DNA of 64,000 bases from Lytechinus variegatus (GCF_018143015.1 NC_054748.1:19362725-19426724), one strand, 5' to 3'; counted from the first letter of the stretch, positions 33,283-44,673 are shown. Made by a program: numbers and translations. Notes: generated by a model not told the origin, from the sequence alone.

Positions 33283-33684
33283 AAGAAGGACTATATTCAC
33301 ATTTATGGTTCATGTGCTGTTCTAAGCTTACCATTGGGCCCTTTTGCATTTTGTAAAGTGAAAACTTATAAGGATTTCGTGCATACTGTCAATTGTATTT
33401 ATTTTTTTAGTAAAAATGCAAGTCTTCACAATTTCTGGGGGCAGCTGCCCCCCCCCCCTTCCCGCTGCGGTATGGCTGTGGTTTACTTCAATTATATAAT
33501 TATTCTTTCTAGTAACATGCAGGTAATTCAGCAAGTAGGAAAAAACAAGAGCGACAAAAGAACGAAAACAAAATCTGCATCTTGTATTAAGTTTAGTTTC
33601 ACGTTGTATGCTCTGGAAACACACACTTGATAAAATAGTACAAGCCGCGTTAATGTCAGCACATAATCAGGAATGTGTAGTCGT
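33283..33684. other. Loop of the foldback element
   Basis: Unpaired 400 bp between the arms, including GGGGGCAGCTGCCCCCC near 33,438. No gene recognised. Confidence 0.55.
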
Positions 33685-33945
33685 TGGCTCCAGAGATCGA
33701 GTAATGGTCAGAACATATCACATCAGCATGATGGATACCCATGACTACAATGATCATGCATACACGATGTTGCCTCTTTGTCAGAAATAATATAACAGTC
33801 ACACATTAGAATTAATAGCAATTTGAGTCCAACTTATATCATATCATCCTCATTATCTTATTCGTAAGTTAATCCAAATAAGATGTTAGGCATCTTTCTT
33901 AGGAGCTGGGAGCACTGATCAATCGATGTGTCTGTTAACATAGTG

Positions 33946-34499
33946 CCCGGGGGGGGGGCACTTACATTGACGAGTGGATACCATGCGCGACCAAAAAAAC
34001 ACGTAAAAAGGATGTCTTTTTCACGATAGGGCACGTTACGTACGTAACGTGATAAGGGTGTCAAAAACACGAAAATTATGCAAAAAAGGGTATCTATTTC
34101 GCTAGGAAAATTACGTGTTTAGGGTAGAATTTGCGGGGATGATTAAACAAAATTAAAATGTTTTATAAAGGATGTCCTTTTTGCCCCAACACTTCGTGTT
34201 TAGAGTCCGAATTGGGCGAGGTGCAGAAGGTGGGGTTGTACTAAACCAAATAAGGTAAAGCCGACGACCAAAGGACCCGTATAACAATAAAACATTCCTG
34301 TACTTGTTTAGGGGTTCATTTCAGGGAATATTTGCCAAGAGTATCGTTTTGTTTCCAATACTTGTTAAGGGTAGGGTTTCACACGCCAATACTTGTTAAG
34401 GGGTGCATTTTCAGAATATGGAAATTACGTGTTTAGGGTGCTTTTCGAGACCCCAAGGTCGCGCATGGTATCCACTCGTGAATGGAAGTGCCCCCCGGG
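33946..34499. mobile_element. CCCGGGGG-ended MITE nested in the foldback element
   Basis: Inverted ends: CCCGGGGGGGGGCACTTACA, then GAGTGGATACCATGCGCGAC, mirrored at AATGGAAGTGCCCCCCGGG. The interior contains AATACTTGTTAAGGGTAGGG-type repeats. Related fragments lie at 39,537 and 62,858. Confidence 0.8.
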
Positions 34500-34895
34500 T
34501 ATTTCGGAGGGTGTTTTTTTTATTATTTATTTTTCTTTGTCCTAAAACTAATGCACAATCAGAAAAAGTTTTTAAAAAATAAAAAAAAACTCCGAAGAAA
34601 CAGCGGATATCCCATTCCCACGATTCCTCCCCCTGTTAAAATTTAGCCAAATAATTAATCACTTCTCGAATACATTTTCTTCCGGCCCCCCCCTTCTCCG
34701 GGCGGCCCCGCGGTCTGGCCCCACGCCCCCTGAATGCATTAACGTTGATAATAACTCAACAAACCCTACTCTGTTCACTTGTGTTGTGCTTCTTCCTCCT
34801 GTATCTGATCCACCTGTTTCTATCAAAGACTGCCTGCTTCTTAAGACCTTATTTTTTATCTATCGATTGAAATCTATTGATACATGGGCATAGTG
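34500..34895. other. Unidentified extra sequence in the second foldback arm
   Basis: Absent from the first arm. It includes poly-T and CCGGCCCCCCCCTTCTCCGG runs. Probably more transposon debris inserted with or after the CCCGGG element; not identifiable. Confidence 0.4.
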
Positions 34896-35995
34896 CACAT
34901 AATGATATTCCCCAATACATTACAATACACTCTCTATTGATTAAAATATTATGTACAAAGCAAATTAAGTATTAAATGTATCTTACATATCAAAGACGAG
35001 TAAATTGAAAATGAACTGAACTTAAGTCCTAAATCCAGAAACTCGGAAAGAGCTGGTTGCACTTATAACATCATGAAGATGATTTTAAGGGCATAAGAGT
35101 TTTTCAAGTCGTTTCAAAGTACCACACTGAATGTATTCGACGTCTATTTCTGTTTATCTATTTTAAATAAGCATATTTGACCCCTTTGTATATAAAATAT
35201 CTTCTTAGATATAGACTCAAAATAAAAAAACCCACGAAAAATAAGACTTCTAAACTTCTAACCGCTATATAAGACGTGTATTTTGGCCTCCAATGAAAGT
35301 TTGTTGACCTTTTGACCTTTCCCTGACCTTGTCTTGACCCTTTATATCTTCTGGATAAGGACTTCTGACGATGGACTTATCAAAATCGAGAATAAAAAAG
35401 TACACACATGCATAAAAACACGGAAAAAATGAGCTTTCTTAACACCTTCAGTGTAATTTGCCATTGAACGAAAGTTCATTGACCTTTGACATTTCCGGTC
35501 ATAACTTTTTAACGGGAGGTCAAGAGTATATGATTGTGTACACTTTTTTGTTCAGTATAACAAGACAAACAATTTGATGTGTCATTTGACAGAATTGGGG
35601 CAATTTAAAAAATTGACCCCTATTGACATCATTTTGACCCCTAACATGGTCAAGATGACCATTAGAAATTTGTCACCAAGTTGGAAGTTGTTCCTTGTGA
35701 TGTCACCAATCACATAAAAGTGAAAAATCAGACTTAGCCAATTTGTCGAGGTAAATGACATATGCTGCCTGACTAATTACTGTCATGCATGAAAAAAGTT
35801 GTGCAGAATTTAAAGAGCTTCATGAAGCTTTATAAAATACCACCCTGCATGCTGACATCAATCCCTCCCCCTTGAACTTTGTAGTTTATTTACCGGTATG
35901 TTTCATCCCCATTGGACTCCATGAAAGATGAAACCATGTGTGAAAAAGGCTACCCTGATTTTTGGATGAACAAAAAATGAAATCAAAGAAAAAAA

Positions 35996-36176
35996 TGGAT
36001 GGATGGATAGGTGGATGGGTGGAAAGATGGATGAATGGATGGATGACTGGATGGATGACTGGATGGATGGATGGATGGATGATGGATGGATGACTGGATG
36101 GATGACTGGATGGATGACTGGATGGTTGGATGACTGGATGGATGGATGGATGGATGGACGGACAGATGGATGGATG
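35996..36176. repeat. (GGAT)n microsatellite fused to SCYL2 exon 2
   Basis: About 180 bp of ATGG/GACTGG tetranucleotides. On the - strand it starts directly after CAACATCCAT of exon 2, where the left arm continues TGGAAGAAACAAG and the donor. Confidence 0.93.
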
Positions 36177-36314
36177 TTGAACCGTAAGCACACACGGATG
36201 TCTTAGCCTGGTCAACTGGGTTGAACCCTTACGTAAGATCTCTAACAATGGTTCTCTATCCTTTTTGGCAAATCTTTCCAGGAGTTTCTTCTCGAATACA
36301 AATACACCTGCTTC
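36170..36314 (-). CDS. SCYL2: SCYL2 exon 2, right arm, 3' edge lost
   Basis: The start (acceptor ATGGTAACAG, then [10 protein letters not shown]) is intact, with Ala for Ser at the second codon. The last ~14 nt and the donor are missing: sequence passes from CAACATCCAT into CATC repeats. The open frame continues through the repeat as SIHPSIHP-like residues, so splicing to exon 3 would need another donor. Confidence 0.85.
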
Positions 36315-36498
36315 CTGTTACCATGGAGATGAGGAAAAACGTTCAAAATGTCAACAATTTTATCACTCTACATCCAATTTTCATAATTTTTCAGCACTAT
36401 GCTTCATTTTTTTCTCTTTTTTAAAATCAAATCAACATTTTGATAGGGTGAACTAGTAGTCTTTCATAAACGTCTAATGAATCTGCATCTCTACAAAC

Positions 36499-36643
36499 CT
36501 GTTTCGTTGATCTTTTGACAGCAAGATAGATCTTCCACAAACATCCGGGACCGCCGCTACCGACATGCCGAATGACCTCATATTCTCTCATCACTGGGTT
36601 CCCGATAAACCCACCAACCGTACAATTTATTCAGCATCTCCAT
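36499..36643 (-). CDS. SCYL2: SCYL2 exon 1, right arm, 5 bp deletion
   Basis: 145 nt against 150 in the left arm. The reading after codon 7 (AAATTG) goes directly to TACGG, lacking AAAAG, which breaks the frame in the first tenth of the exon series. The ATG at 36,643 and the upstream 5' UTR acceptor (ending about 36,702) are otherwise kept. Confidence 0.85.
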
Positions 36644-38017
36644 CACGCTCGTCCGTTCTTGTCATCCACCTGCTAAGAAGTGGTCCGAAGATGCAAAAAA
36701 ACTGAAAAAATAATTATTTTAAAGTGTTAAATGTAGGCAACTTTATGAATGTTATAGATGACAGGAAAGTTATATAGAGGACAACGTGAATAATGATTGC
36801 CATCATTGCATTGATTATAAATGAATACTGATTTTAACTGATTCACCTGGCCCCATCATGCTTCGTTTGGAAACTACCGTGGAAAAAACTTTCTAACAAA
36901 AAGTCTTCTTCATAAAGGAATATCCAGACAAACTTTGTTCACAAAAAAACAAAAGCTCAAGGCTGAAAAAAAGCTTTACAAAACAATTCCTAGAACATAC
37001 TTGTCGAGCACTTTAAATATTTTCATCACCTTCATTATTCATCATACCTACGATACCCCTTTTTTGGTTGACATGAATTAAAAATTGAATTTATTCAAAC
37101 AAGACAAAAACAGGAATTCATAGACATGAGCAAGTCCATCACATATTAACCATGTCTATTGAAACTGACCACCTTGCATGCATTAATATAAAAATTATTC
37201 ATATATCGATATCACTTACAAATGCTACGCGCGGAAGAGTAATGTTAGGTGCAGCGTCCATAAGAACGATAAGAATTGATCTCACAAGATAAAAACAGGG
37301 GGAAAAGGTACTTTACCCAGTTGTTGTGCATGCTGTGTGTCGGGACAGGTTGTGTGTCCGGACTATCAATTTTAGAAAGACATTTGGAAAAAATTACAAG
37401 CAAAGATTCAATTTTTAGTATAAAACGTTAGTAAATATTATTATAGAGAACAAAATAGATGATTATAACTATTGAACTAATATTTTTAGTGTAATCCGAA
37501 GACAAAAAAGAAGGCTTTAAAAATATAAAGTGTCCAGACATAGGAACGTCCCCCCCCCCTCCCCTCATCCTATATAAGTTTTGTAGAATTTATCAACATT
37601 GTATTTGTATTGACTGTAGTGTAGAGAACTCTTTATTGTCAATGATTTATTGTCCAGACCCGAACCCAAAAGTGTTTTTTACTGTATTCTCTCTAATCAA
37701 GTATGTCTCATAAAGAAAATTCTTCATCATTTGAAACAAGAATTATCACAGAATTGTACAACGATCATTGAGAATGAAAAATATAAAATGATAATAGTTA
37801 TAATAATAGTCATTTATATAGCGCCATCTATCTAGAAATATTTTATTCCGAGGCGCACAAGAAAAAGGAAAGAATGAGACAGTTTGGATGAGTGTCAAAG
37901 TGTCAATAACTAATGAAAAAAATGTAACTTTTCTCTAATACAGATTGGAATTCATCAGAATCTGAAATGATAAGAGAGAAAAACAAAAATAACAACAGGT
38001 GGTATTATGTACGTAGA

Positions 38018-38226
38018 TAAGTTTTTTTCATATTTTATTTATTGAACCGGTCCACACATTGGTCTATATCACACATTTTTCGTATCAATTTATTTGATTC
38101 ACGATATAAGAGCAATGTGGATAAAATACCTTTCTCAAGGGCATAAGTGCCTTGACGGGAATCGAACCTCCGATTCTCTGATCTCCATTCAAGTGCCTGG
38201 CCTTAGACCACTCGACCACGGCACCT
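38018..38226 (-). repeat. tRNA-derived SINE, right-arm copy
   Basis: Mirror of the SINE at 5,359-5,560. The A-box region (complement of GACCACTCGACCACGGCACC) and B-box region are both present. Being in both arms, the insertion predates the arm duplication. Confidence 0.75.
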
Positions 38227-38231
38227 CCAGA

Positions 38232-38620
38232 AATAAACGTAGATCGATTGTTTTGGCCTCACCTGCGAAGCAGAGTGAGACTATATAGGCGCCGCTTTTC
38301 CGACGGCGAAGGCGGCGGCGGCGTCAACACCAAATCTTAACGTTTTTATCTTTAAGTCTTTTGATCTTTAAGTTTTTGAAATGACAGCATAACTTAGGAA
38401 GTATATGGACCTAGTTCATGAAACTTGGCCATAAGGTTAATCAAGTGTCACTGAACATCCTGCCGGAGTTTTGTGTCACATGACAAAGGTCATTTAGGGT
38501 CAATCAACTTAGACCATGTTGGGAGAATCAACATCAAAATCTTAACCTGAGGTTATGTTTTTGAAATGTCATCATAACTTAGAAAATATATGGACCTAGT
38601 TTATGAAACTTAAAAAAGGA
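38232..38620. repeat. GC-rich block and residual 165 bp repeat units, right arm
   Basis: The block GGCGCCGCTTTTCCGACGGC with a CGGCGG run is the empty target of the 2.8 kb left-arm transposon. About two units of the CATGTGAC repeat follow. Confidence 0.8.
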
Positions 38621-39536
38621 ATTCGTAGTAGGCATGTCCAAAATGTATTGCGTGTGGGTTAAATATTCATGTGTGTTCTTTTATAAGAACATCTATGACA
38701 GAATACCAGTGTTTCTACTTTGAAGGGAATTCTGGGTAATCCGAATCATATTCAGGTAATTTTCGAGAAATGAAAGAAAAAAAAATCTCGAAAATCCCAA
38801 TTAAATTACAATAATTAAACGTTAAGGCCTATTTCTCAAGAATTATTCGCCTCTTACTTAGCTCAAGATTTTCTGCTCGCGTTCCGGGGTTGCATTTTGC
38901 AATCTTGTTGCTATTTTTAAAAAGTGCAGTAAAAAAACAGGTTAAATTACTTCAGGCAATTTGAGATTCAGTTTGGGGAAATTTGTTTTGGCTGTGTGGG
39001 AACACTGCTGGAAGCTAGGACAGATTTTTGTCCTGGAATTTACAATCCAATCCACGTGCGCTTAATTGAACTTGACAAAGTCTTGAATTAGTTCATTTCA
39101 ACTGTTTGTAGCATTACTTTAATTATTGAAGTGTAGATCTAACTGAAAATCTATTGCCCATGAGTTTTGAAATCGTTTCGCCACCCCAGCATAAGACAAG
39201 AGTAGATCGCGCAAACAGAGGCTATATTAGAACGCATAACAACATAATGTCAAATAAGTTTAACTATCTAAAAATTAGTGGATTTTTCTTACATCTAATA
39301 TGAATGGCTTACAGCAAATTTTTATTTACGTAGCATTGACAACTGAAACATTGTTCATTAAAATATTGTTTAAACATCTTTTGAAATTACATGAACGACT
39401 AACTAATACATGCAGTGGAGAAATTAAAGAAAATGAATTTTTGTCGCATTGTAATCGATCATATTTAATCTTTTTTTTAAAGGTGTTATTCATTACAGAC
39501 CTAAAACATGTAAAACGGAGCTAAAAGTGATATTCC

Positions 39537-39680
39537 CGGAGGGGGGGACTTCCATTGACAAGTGGATACCATGCGCGACCATGGGGTCTCGAAAAGCACC
39601 CTATACACGTATTATCCATATACTGAAAATGCACCCCTCAACAAGTATTGGCGTGTAAATCCCTACCTCTAAGGGGGCTG
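39537..39680. mobile_element. Truncated CCCGGGGG-family MITE
   Basis: GGGACTTCCATTGACAAGTG, GATACCATGCGCGACCATGG and GGTCTCGAAAAGCACC match the end of the 33,946 element; the other end is missing. It sits just past the end of recognisable right-arm similarity. Confidence 0.7.
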
Positions 39681-39724
39681 TGAATGCATAACTTTTTGCT
39701 TGTTTGTTTTATAACATTTTTTTA

Positions 39725-40400
39725 TTGTCTTCTCTCTAATCAAGTATTCTCATAAAGCAAATTCTTTATCATTTGAAACAAGTATTATCACAGAATTGTA
39801 CAACGATCATTGAAAATAAAAAGATATAAAAGGATAATAGTGATGATAATAGTCATTTACATAGTGACATCTATCTAGAAATATTTTATTCCGAGGCGAT
39901 CAAGAAAAAGGAAAGAATGGGAGAGTTTGGATGAGTGTCAAAGTGTCAAACTAGTCTATGAAGAAAATGCAACTTTTCTCTAATACAGATTTGAGTTCAT
40001 CAGAATCTGAAATGATAAGAGAGAAAAACAAGGATTACAACTTAGCTCAAGATTTTCTGTTCGCGTTCCTGGGTTGCATTTTGCAATCTTGTTGCTATTT
40101 TTAAAAAAGTGCAGTCAACGTACAAACAGGTTAAATTACATTTGGGGAAATTTGTTTTGATTCTGTGGACACACTGCTGGATGCTACAGACAGATTTTTG
40201 TCTTGAAATTTGAAATCGAATCCACGTGCGCTTAATTGAACTTGACAAAGTCTTCAATATGTTTTACCAATTGATTGTAACATAACTTTGATTAACAAGT
40301 TGTATATCCATCTCAATAAGCCTACGGGCTTTGAAATCATTTCGCCACCCCAGCAAAAGATAAGAAATAGATCGTGCAAATAGATACTCTAACATTAATT
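39725..40400. repeat. Third, internally deleted copy of the SCYL2 upstream flank
   Basis: 39,725-40,030 repeats 37,680-37,990 in the same orientation (AAATATTTTATTCCGAGGCG, GAGTTTGGATGAGTGTCAAA). Then 40,035-40,400 repeats 38,860-39,200 (CTTAGCTCAAGATTTTCTG, TTTCGCCACCCCAGCA). The ~870 bp between these in the right arm, including the SINE and GC-rich block, is absent. Confidence 0.85.
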
Positions 40401-40429
40401 TAGCCTTATAAAGACGAGATAGCAAATAA

Positions 40430-42165
40430 TATGTTCCTCCTTCTCCCTATAAACGCACCTGATTAGGGCATTCTCGCAATCATTTCACAGACGCTTTCTA
40501 TAACACAGACAATCTTTTGACAATAGCTCTTTATAATAAAACAGTCTTTGTCGAAAATTGGTGAATCAAATCAACAGTGTCGTCCTGGACTCTGACTAGG
40601 CAAACGACACATTGGTTATATTTCATCCGGTCCAAGTCTTAAGACGATGTAGGCGTACTGTCACGGTCCACCAACTTTCGACAATGACCTCCAGTCTGTC
40701 CCTTGTAATTTGACAGGCATTTTTAATAGATTCCCAATGTTCCAGAAAGCGTTTCCTCCTTTCCATATTTATCTATTGAAAAATCTCCATCCTTCTTTCC
40801 TTCATTCCTTTCTTCCTCCCTTTATTTCTTTATATATGCCTTTCTTTCCTTCTATCTTTCTCCCTTTTTTGTTCTCTTTTTTTCTGAACAAGTCAATACT
40901 ATACCAGTGACATACAGATTACTACTTTTTACAACTTTTATTGATTAATCAAGTATATACAAAAAAATTGTCTTCTCGTCATCAAAGTATTTTGTTTCAT
41001 TAAATCGCTAAAAGAAAAAAACAATAACAGTAATAATATCAGCCTAATTACAGCAAATATGAATTATGATATTCTGTTATTATTATATTATTACTCTTTT
41101 ACAGATTTTGAAATTGCATTTCCTTCATTCACTTTCCAACGTTTACATTGTAATGTTTGGTTTCGTACATTTTAAGAAATTTTCTAAAAGTTATTATGTA
41201 TATTATGATCAAATTGATGATCAAATCTTTTATAGTTCCTGAAAATGAAGAGCATAATTGATTTTACCTTTTAATAAACTCATTCCACTTGTAAGCTTGA
41301 CATATCGTATTGTAGAACTGTATCATTGTGTATAGTGTGAATTTGGTTCTTAAATACTTACATGTTATTATATTTGTACATTTGCACATCATTGTTCTCG
41401 ATCATATTTGTGCAAATAAATTCACAGTGATCATACTTTCCTTCTCAATTGTATAATTAATTAATGACGTTTTCTCTTCATTCTGGATATACTGCATGAT
41501 TCTTGATGAAAGAGAATTTCTGCTAAAATAAGTATACCTGTAGACAATACAATTAATTATGATATTACAGTTTCATTACAGTTTTTTCCAAGGTAATAGC
41601 AAGTCATATCTGAAATCCGAAGTAGAAATTTGAAATTATATTATTGAATGATTTTCCAAACTTAGATAGAATGTAACAATTTGATTGAGTTATACATGTA
41701 TTGTTCTTTCCTTAAGATTTTTACGACCACGGGGAAAAGAAGAAAATGAATGAAGCTAAAAGGCTGAACATATCATTGTCTGAATATTATGTCGAGACCT
41801 ATCACAAAATTAGATGTTTGCACTGTTTTGCTAGCTCCCGGCTTTTTAGGAATTTTGTCCCCTCGAAAATTTTATTTTCGCTCCATTTGATTTTGTTTAT
41901 TTTTACAAAGATATAATATATGCAAAACAATATATAAATATAGATTTAATATAGTTACGGACCAATGAAAAGTTCTTCAGACTTCTATGGATGGCAAATA
42001 TCGACATCCATTGACTCATTACAACTGCGCTTTTACTGTACATTTCGTGCCATTGCCTGAAATACAATAAGCTATCCTCCATGTTCTCCGTAAAGCTATT
42101 CAATTTCACATTCGAGTTATTCCATATAATTGCTTTTTCAAATTAAATTTTTTCGAATATATTAA
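40430..42165. other. AT-rich non-coding part of the duplicated block, copy 1
   Basis: No gene recognised. It has a pyrimidine-rich TTCCTTC stretch at 40,780-40,880 and otherwise unique-looking AT-rich DNA shared with 53,245-55,120. Confidence 0.5.
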
Positions 42166-42903
42166 GAGTTTAGTTGCAAAAGGGTTAGGTCCACTTTTTA
42201 CCATTCCGAGAAAAAACCATGTTGTTTATTCTCACTTACTGCAATACTCTCATGAGAAACTAAATTGTCTTGATACTACCCCATCATGTGAACATAAAAC
42301 TGGTTATAAAAGAAATCTACCTGTCTTCAATTTTTTTCTATATATTCGAATCCAATCTATTTTGATTAAAAAGGAGATTTATTTTTGCCACTTTTCTTCG
42401 CGTTTTCAAGTGAATTTTAAATTTTCGTTGTTTTCAACAGAACGACTAAAAATTTAGAGGATTTGTGACAGAAAACAATAAAAATTTATGAACGATGGAC
42501 CTAACCCCTTTTGACAAATGAGCTCTTCAGAAGAGTTTGTTTGCAAAAGGGGTTAGGTCCACGCCAAAAAAAAAATATTTTTTATTCTCCCATATTGCAA
42601 TATTCTAATGCGAAACTAAATGTTTGTGATACCCTATCATGAGAACATAAAATTGGGTATAAAAGAAATCCACCTGTCTTCATATTCTTTTTAAAACAAA
42701 TTATGTTTGGACCTATAATCCCTTCTGCAACTAAATTGAATTGGACCTAACCCATTTTGAAAAAAAGTGATTTTTCTTTGCCATTTTAGCTCACTTTTTA
42801 ATGGGAATTTCAACTTTTCTTTCAAAAAATCTATAAATTGAGACCAAAAAATCAAATTTGTGGAAAATGGACCTAACCCCTTTCGCAAGTGAGCTCTTCA
42901 TAT
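42166..42903. mobile_element. Two tandem copies of a ~365 bp MITE (copy 1 only)
   Basis: Each unit has inverted ends of the form GAAGAG..TTTGCAAAAGGGG followed by TTAGGTCCA, with the complement TGGACCTAACCCC at the other end. Unit 1 is about 42,166-42,530 and unit 2 about 42,532-42,903; they meet as GAGCTCTTCAGAAGAGTTTG. The interiors are homologous (ATAAAAGAAATCNACCTGTC). Copy 2 has neither (about 55,100-55,130). Confidence 0.82.
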
Positions 42904-43189
42904 CGAAGTAGTGTACTTCACATCGGATCTATATCAAATACAGGTTAAAAAATACACAGTATAAGCATGTTCCATAACGGAGAACGTTGTTTTTATCATA
43001 AGCATCATGATTTTGCTTCATATCTGCGTGATCAATGCATAAAATATACATTACAAGTACACATAAATAGTATAGCATACCATCTTTAAAATGAATGGTA
43101 AATATTACACTTCCACCATGGTTATTACTAGTTAAATATGAAGTATATGTTTATGAATAGAAAATTATTTGATTTCTCATGATATATCT

Positions 43190-44420
43190 AATGACATTAT
43201 GTCTAAAATACAAGAACTAGAAATTTCCCCACACAGGATAAACATGATGAAGATGATGCTTGATAATAGCAAAGTTCCAAATAAAAATTGAGATCCATTG
43301 ACGTTGCTTTTTATGCATTTTATGCTATTTTCTTAAATGCCGGCAATATTTGTTTGTTTTGTTTCACATTCAAGTTATCATATATAATTGCATTTTGAAA
43401 TTGAAGCACTTCAAAAAAATATGAAAGAGCAGGAATCAGACCAATTACATGAAGATGATATTTATATATTTACACAGTGTAATCATTTCTAGATAGAATA
43501 ATAGCATAGAATAACGACATATTACAATTTATGCATAAAATCATAAACAGTATAGCATACACTCATTAATATCAATGGTAAATATCACATTGCCACGATA
43601 GTCATTGCTAGACAAATATTATATACATGCATATGACATGTATGAAGAGAGAAACATTTGGTTTCCCATAAAATACGTGTTTCAAGTTGTAGTTGGGTTG
43701 TTAAATGGTTTTACTTAACTCGAACATCAAAGAGTAGTTAGAGATTTCTTACAGGTAGAAAGGGGTACTTTAGTACTTAGCAAGAGTGCGCCCTCTAAGT
43801 GAATAAACATTATAGGTTATCAAAAGTTGAACAAATCACATAAACAGGATACTGTTAAAATATATATTTAACATTATGTCTTATATTTAAATTCCCTCAC
43901 ATAGGATACACATGATAAAGATGATGCTGGATAAGTAGAAAGCTGAAAATAAAAATTGTGATTCATTGACCATATGCTGTTTTGTACATTTTTCGTGCAA
44001 TTTTCATAAATGAAATAAGTTTTTTTTCAAGTATTTAACACTCCGAAAAATATCAAAGAGTGATGATTGTGAAGATAATGAAGTGAAGATTGTGAAGTGA
44101 AGATAATATTCATATATTCACACGTTATAATAATGTCTTGATTCACAGCATAGATATCTTTCAATTCATGAAAACATACAAGTATACGCGCATAAACAGT
44201 AAACTCTTTTGATCTCTTTGATCTCACCACCCTTGTTGGCATTATTAGTCAAATATTATATACGGTCATGAATATGAATAGAGAATCATATGGTTTGTCA
44301 TAAAATATTTAATAACAATTTGTCTGATATGCAAGTACTAGAATTTCCCCACACAGAGGATAAACATGATTAAGATGATGCTTGATAAATGCAAAGCTGG
44401 AAATAAAAAAGATGTAAGCA
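43190..44420. repeat. Three diverged tandem units downstream of TRIM, copy 1
   Basis: Three versions of a ~450-660 bp unit, each with TTCCCCACACAGGATAAACA or a close variant, followed by GATGAAGATGATGCTTGATA, near 43,225, 43,895 and 44,345. The same three are in copy 2 (55,425-56,560), so the triplication is older than the block duplication. Function unknown; they lie just 3' of the TRIM stop. Confidence 0.7.
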
Positions 44421-44673
44421 GCGAAATGTTGTTTTTATGGGTGAGAAACGAGAAAGAAATGATCCAACAATTGTTTTATGTATTTCAACATTATAGCAGC
44501 TTACTTTAGCAGAAAATGGCAACTCGGTGGGTATCACCCCCCCCCCATCTTCTGCGATAATAATTATGATATCATGTCATCAATTATTTTCAGCGGAATA
44601 TATAGAGTCTATCCGAAGTGCAGAAAGCGATCTCTCCTGATCGGTACTGCTGGAGGTAATACCAATCTATCCA

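Larger units (their letters stand above)
32103..35775. mobile_element. 3.7 kb foldback (long inverted repeat) element, right arm only
   Basis: The ends TAGTCAGGCAGCATATGTCA and its reverse complement start long arms: 32,103 to about 33,282 and about 33,685 to 35,775. The second arm is lengthened by an insertion of about 950 bp (33,946-34,895). The left arm has an uninterrupted site near 10,290-10,310 (complement of GAATGCTCCATTACTGTC). No coding region is convincing; the 33,178 frame spans the loop. A clean target duplication could not be fixed. Confidence 0.8.
22331..36701 (-). pseudogene. SCYL2: SCYL2 5' half, right-arm copy (frameshifted, donor lost, 3' half absent)
   Basis: Ten exons, including exon 8 that the left arm lacks. 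Two defects are visible. Exon 1 lacks 5 bp after codon 7, which shifts the frame. The last ~14 nt of exon 2 and its donor are replaced by a CATC microsatellite, so the exon reads into Ser-Ile-His-Pro repeats. Exons 3-10 keep clean boundaries and phases. Like the left copy it ends after exon 10. If the palindrome is an assembly artefact, this is the second haplotype of one locus, although its defects would then be alleles or sequencing errors. Confidence 0.88.
22225..39475. repeat. Right arm of giant inverted repeat
   Basis: Mirror copy of the left arm, with SCYL2 exons on the - strand. Similarity runs without a change of order from the 20,870-21,060 sequence (mirrored at 22,220-22,410) out to about 39,475, where the left arm meets the window edge. 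Private to this arm are a 3.7 kb foldback element, a probable solo LTR and a CATC microsatellite that replaced an exon edge. Confidence 0.93.

Noticed and set aside
33178-33630. 150-residue frame
   Set aside because: It lies across the arm and loop of a foldback element, with low-complexity runs and no recognisable domain.
35886-36248. 120-residue frame with Ser-Ile-His-Pro repeats as a novel protein
   Set aside because: It is SCYL2 exon 2 read into a CATC microsatellite after the donor was lost.
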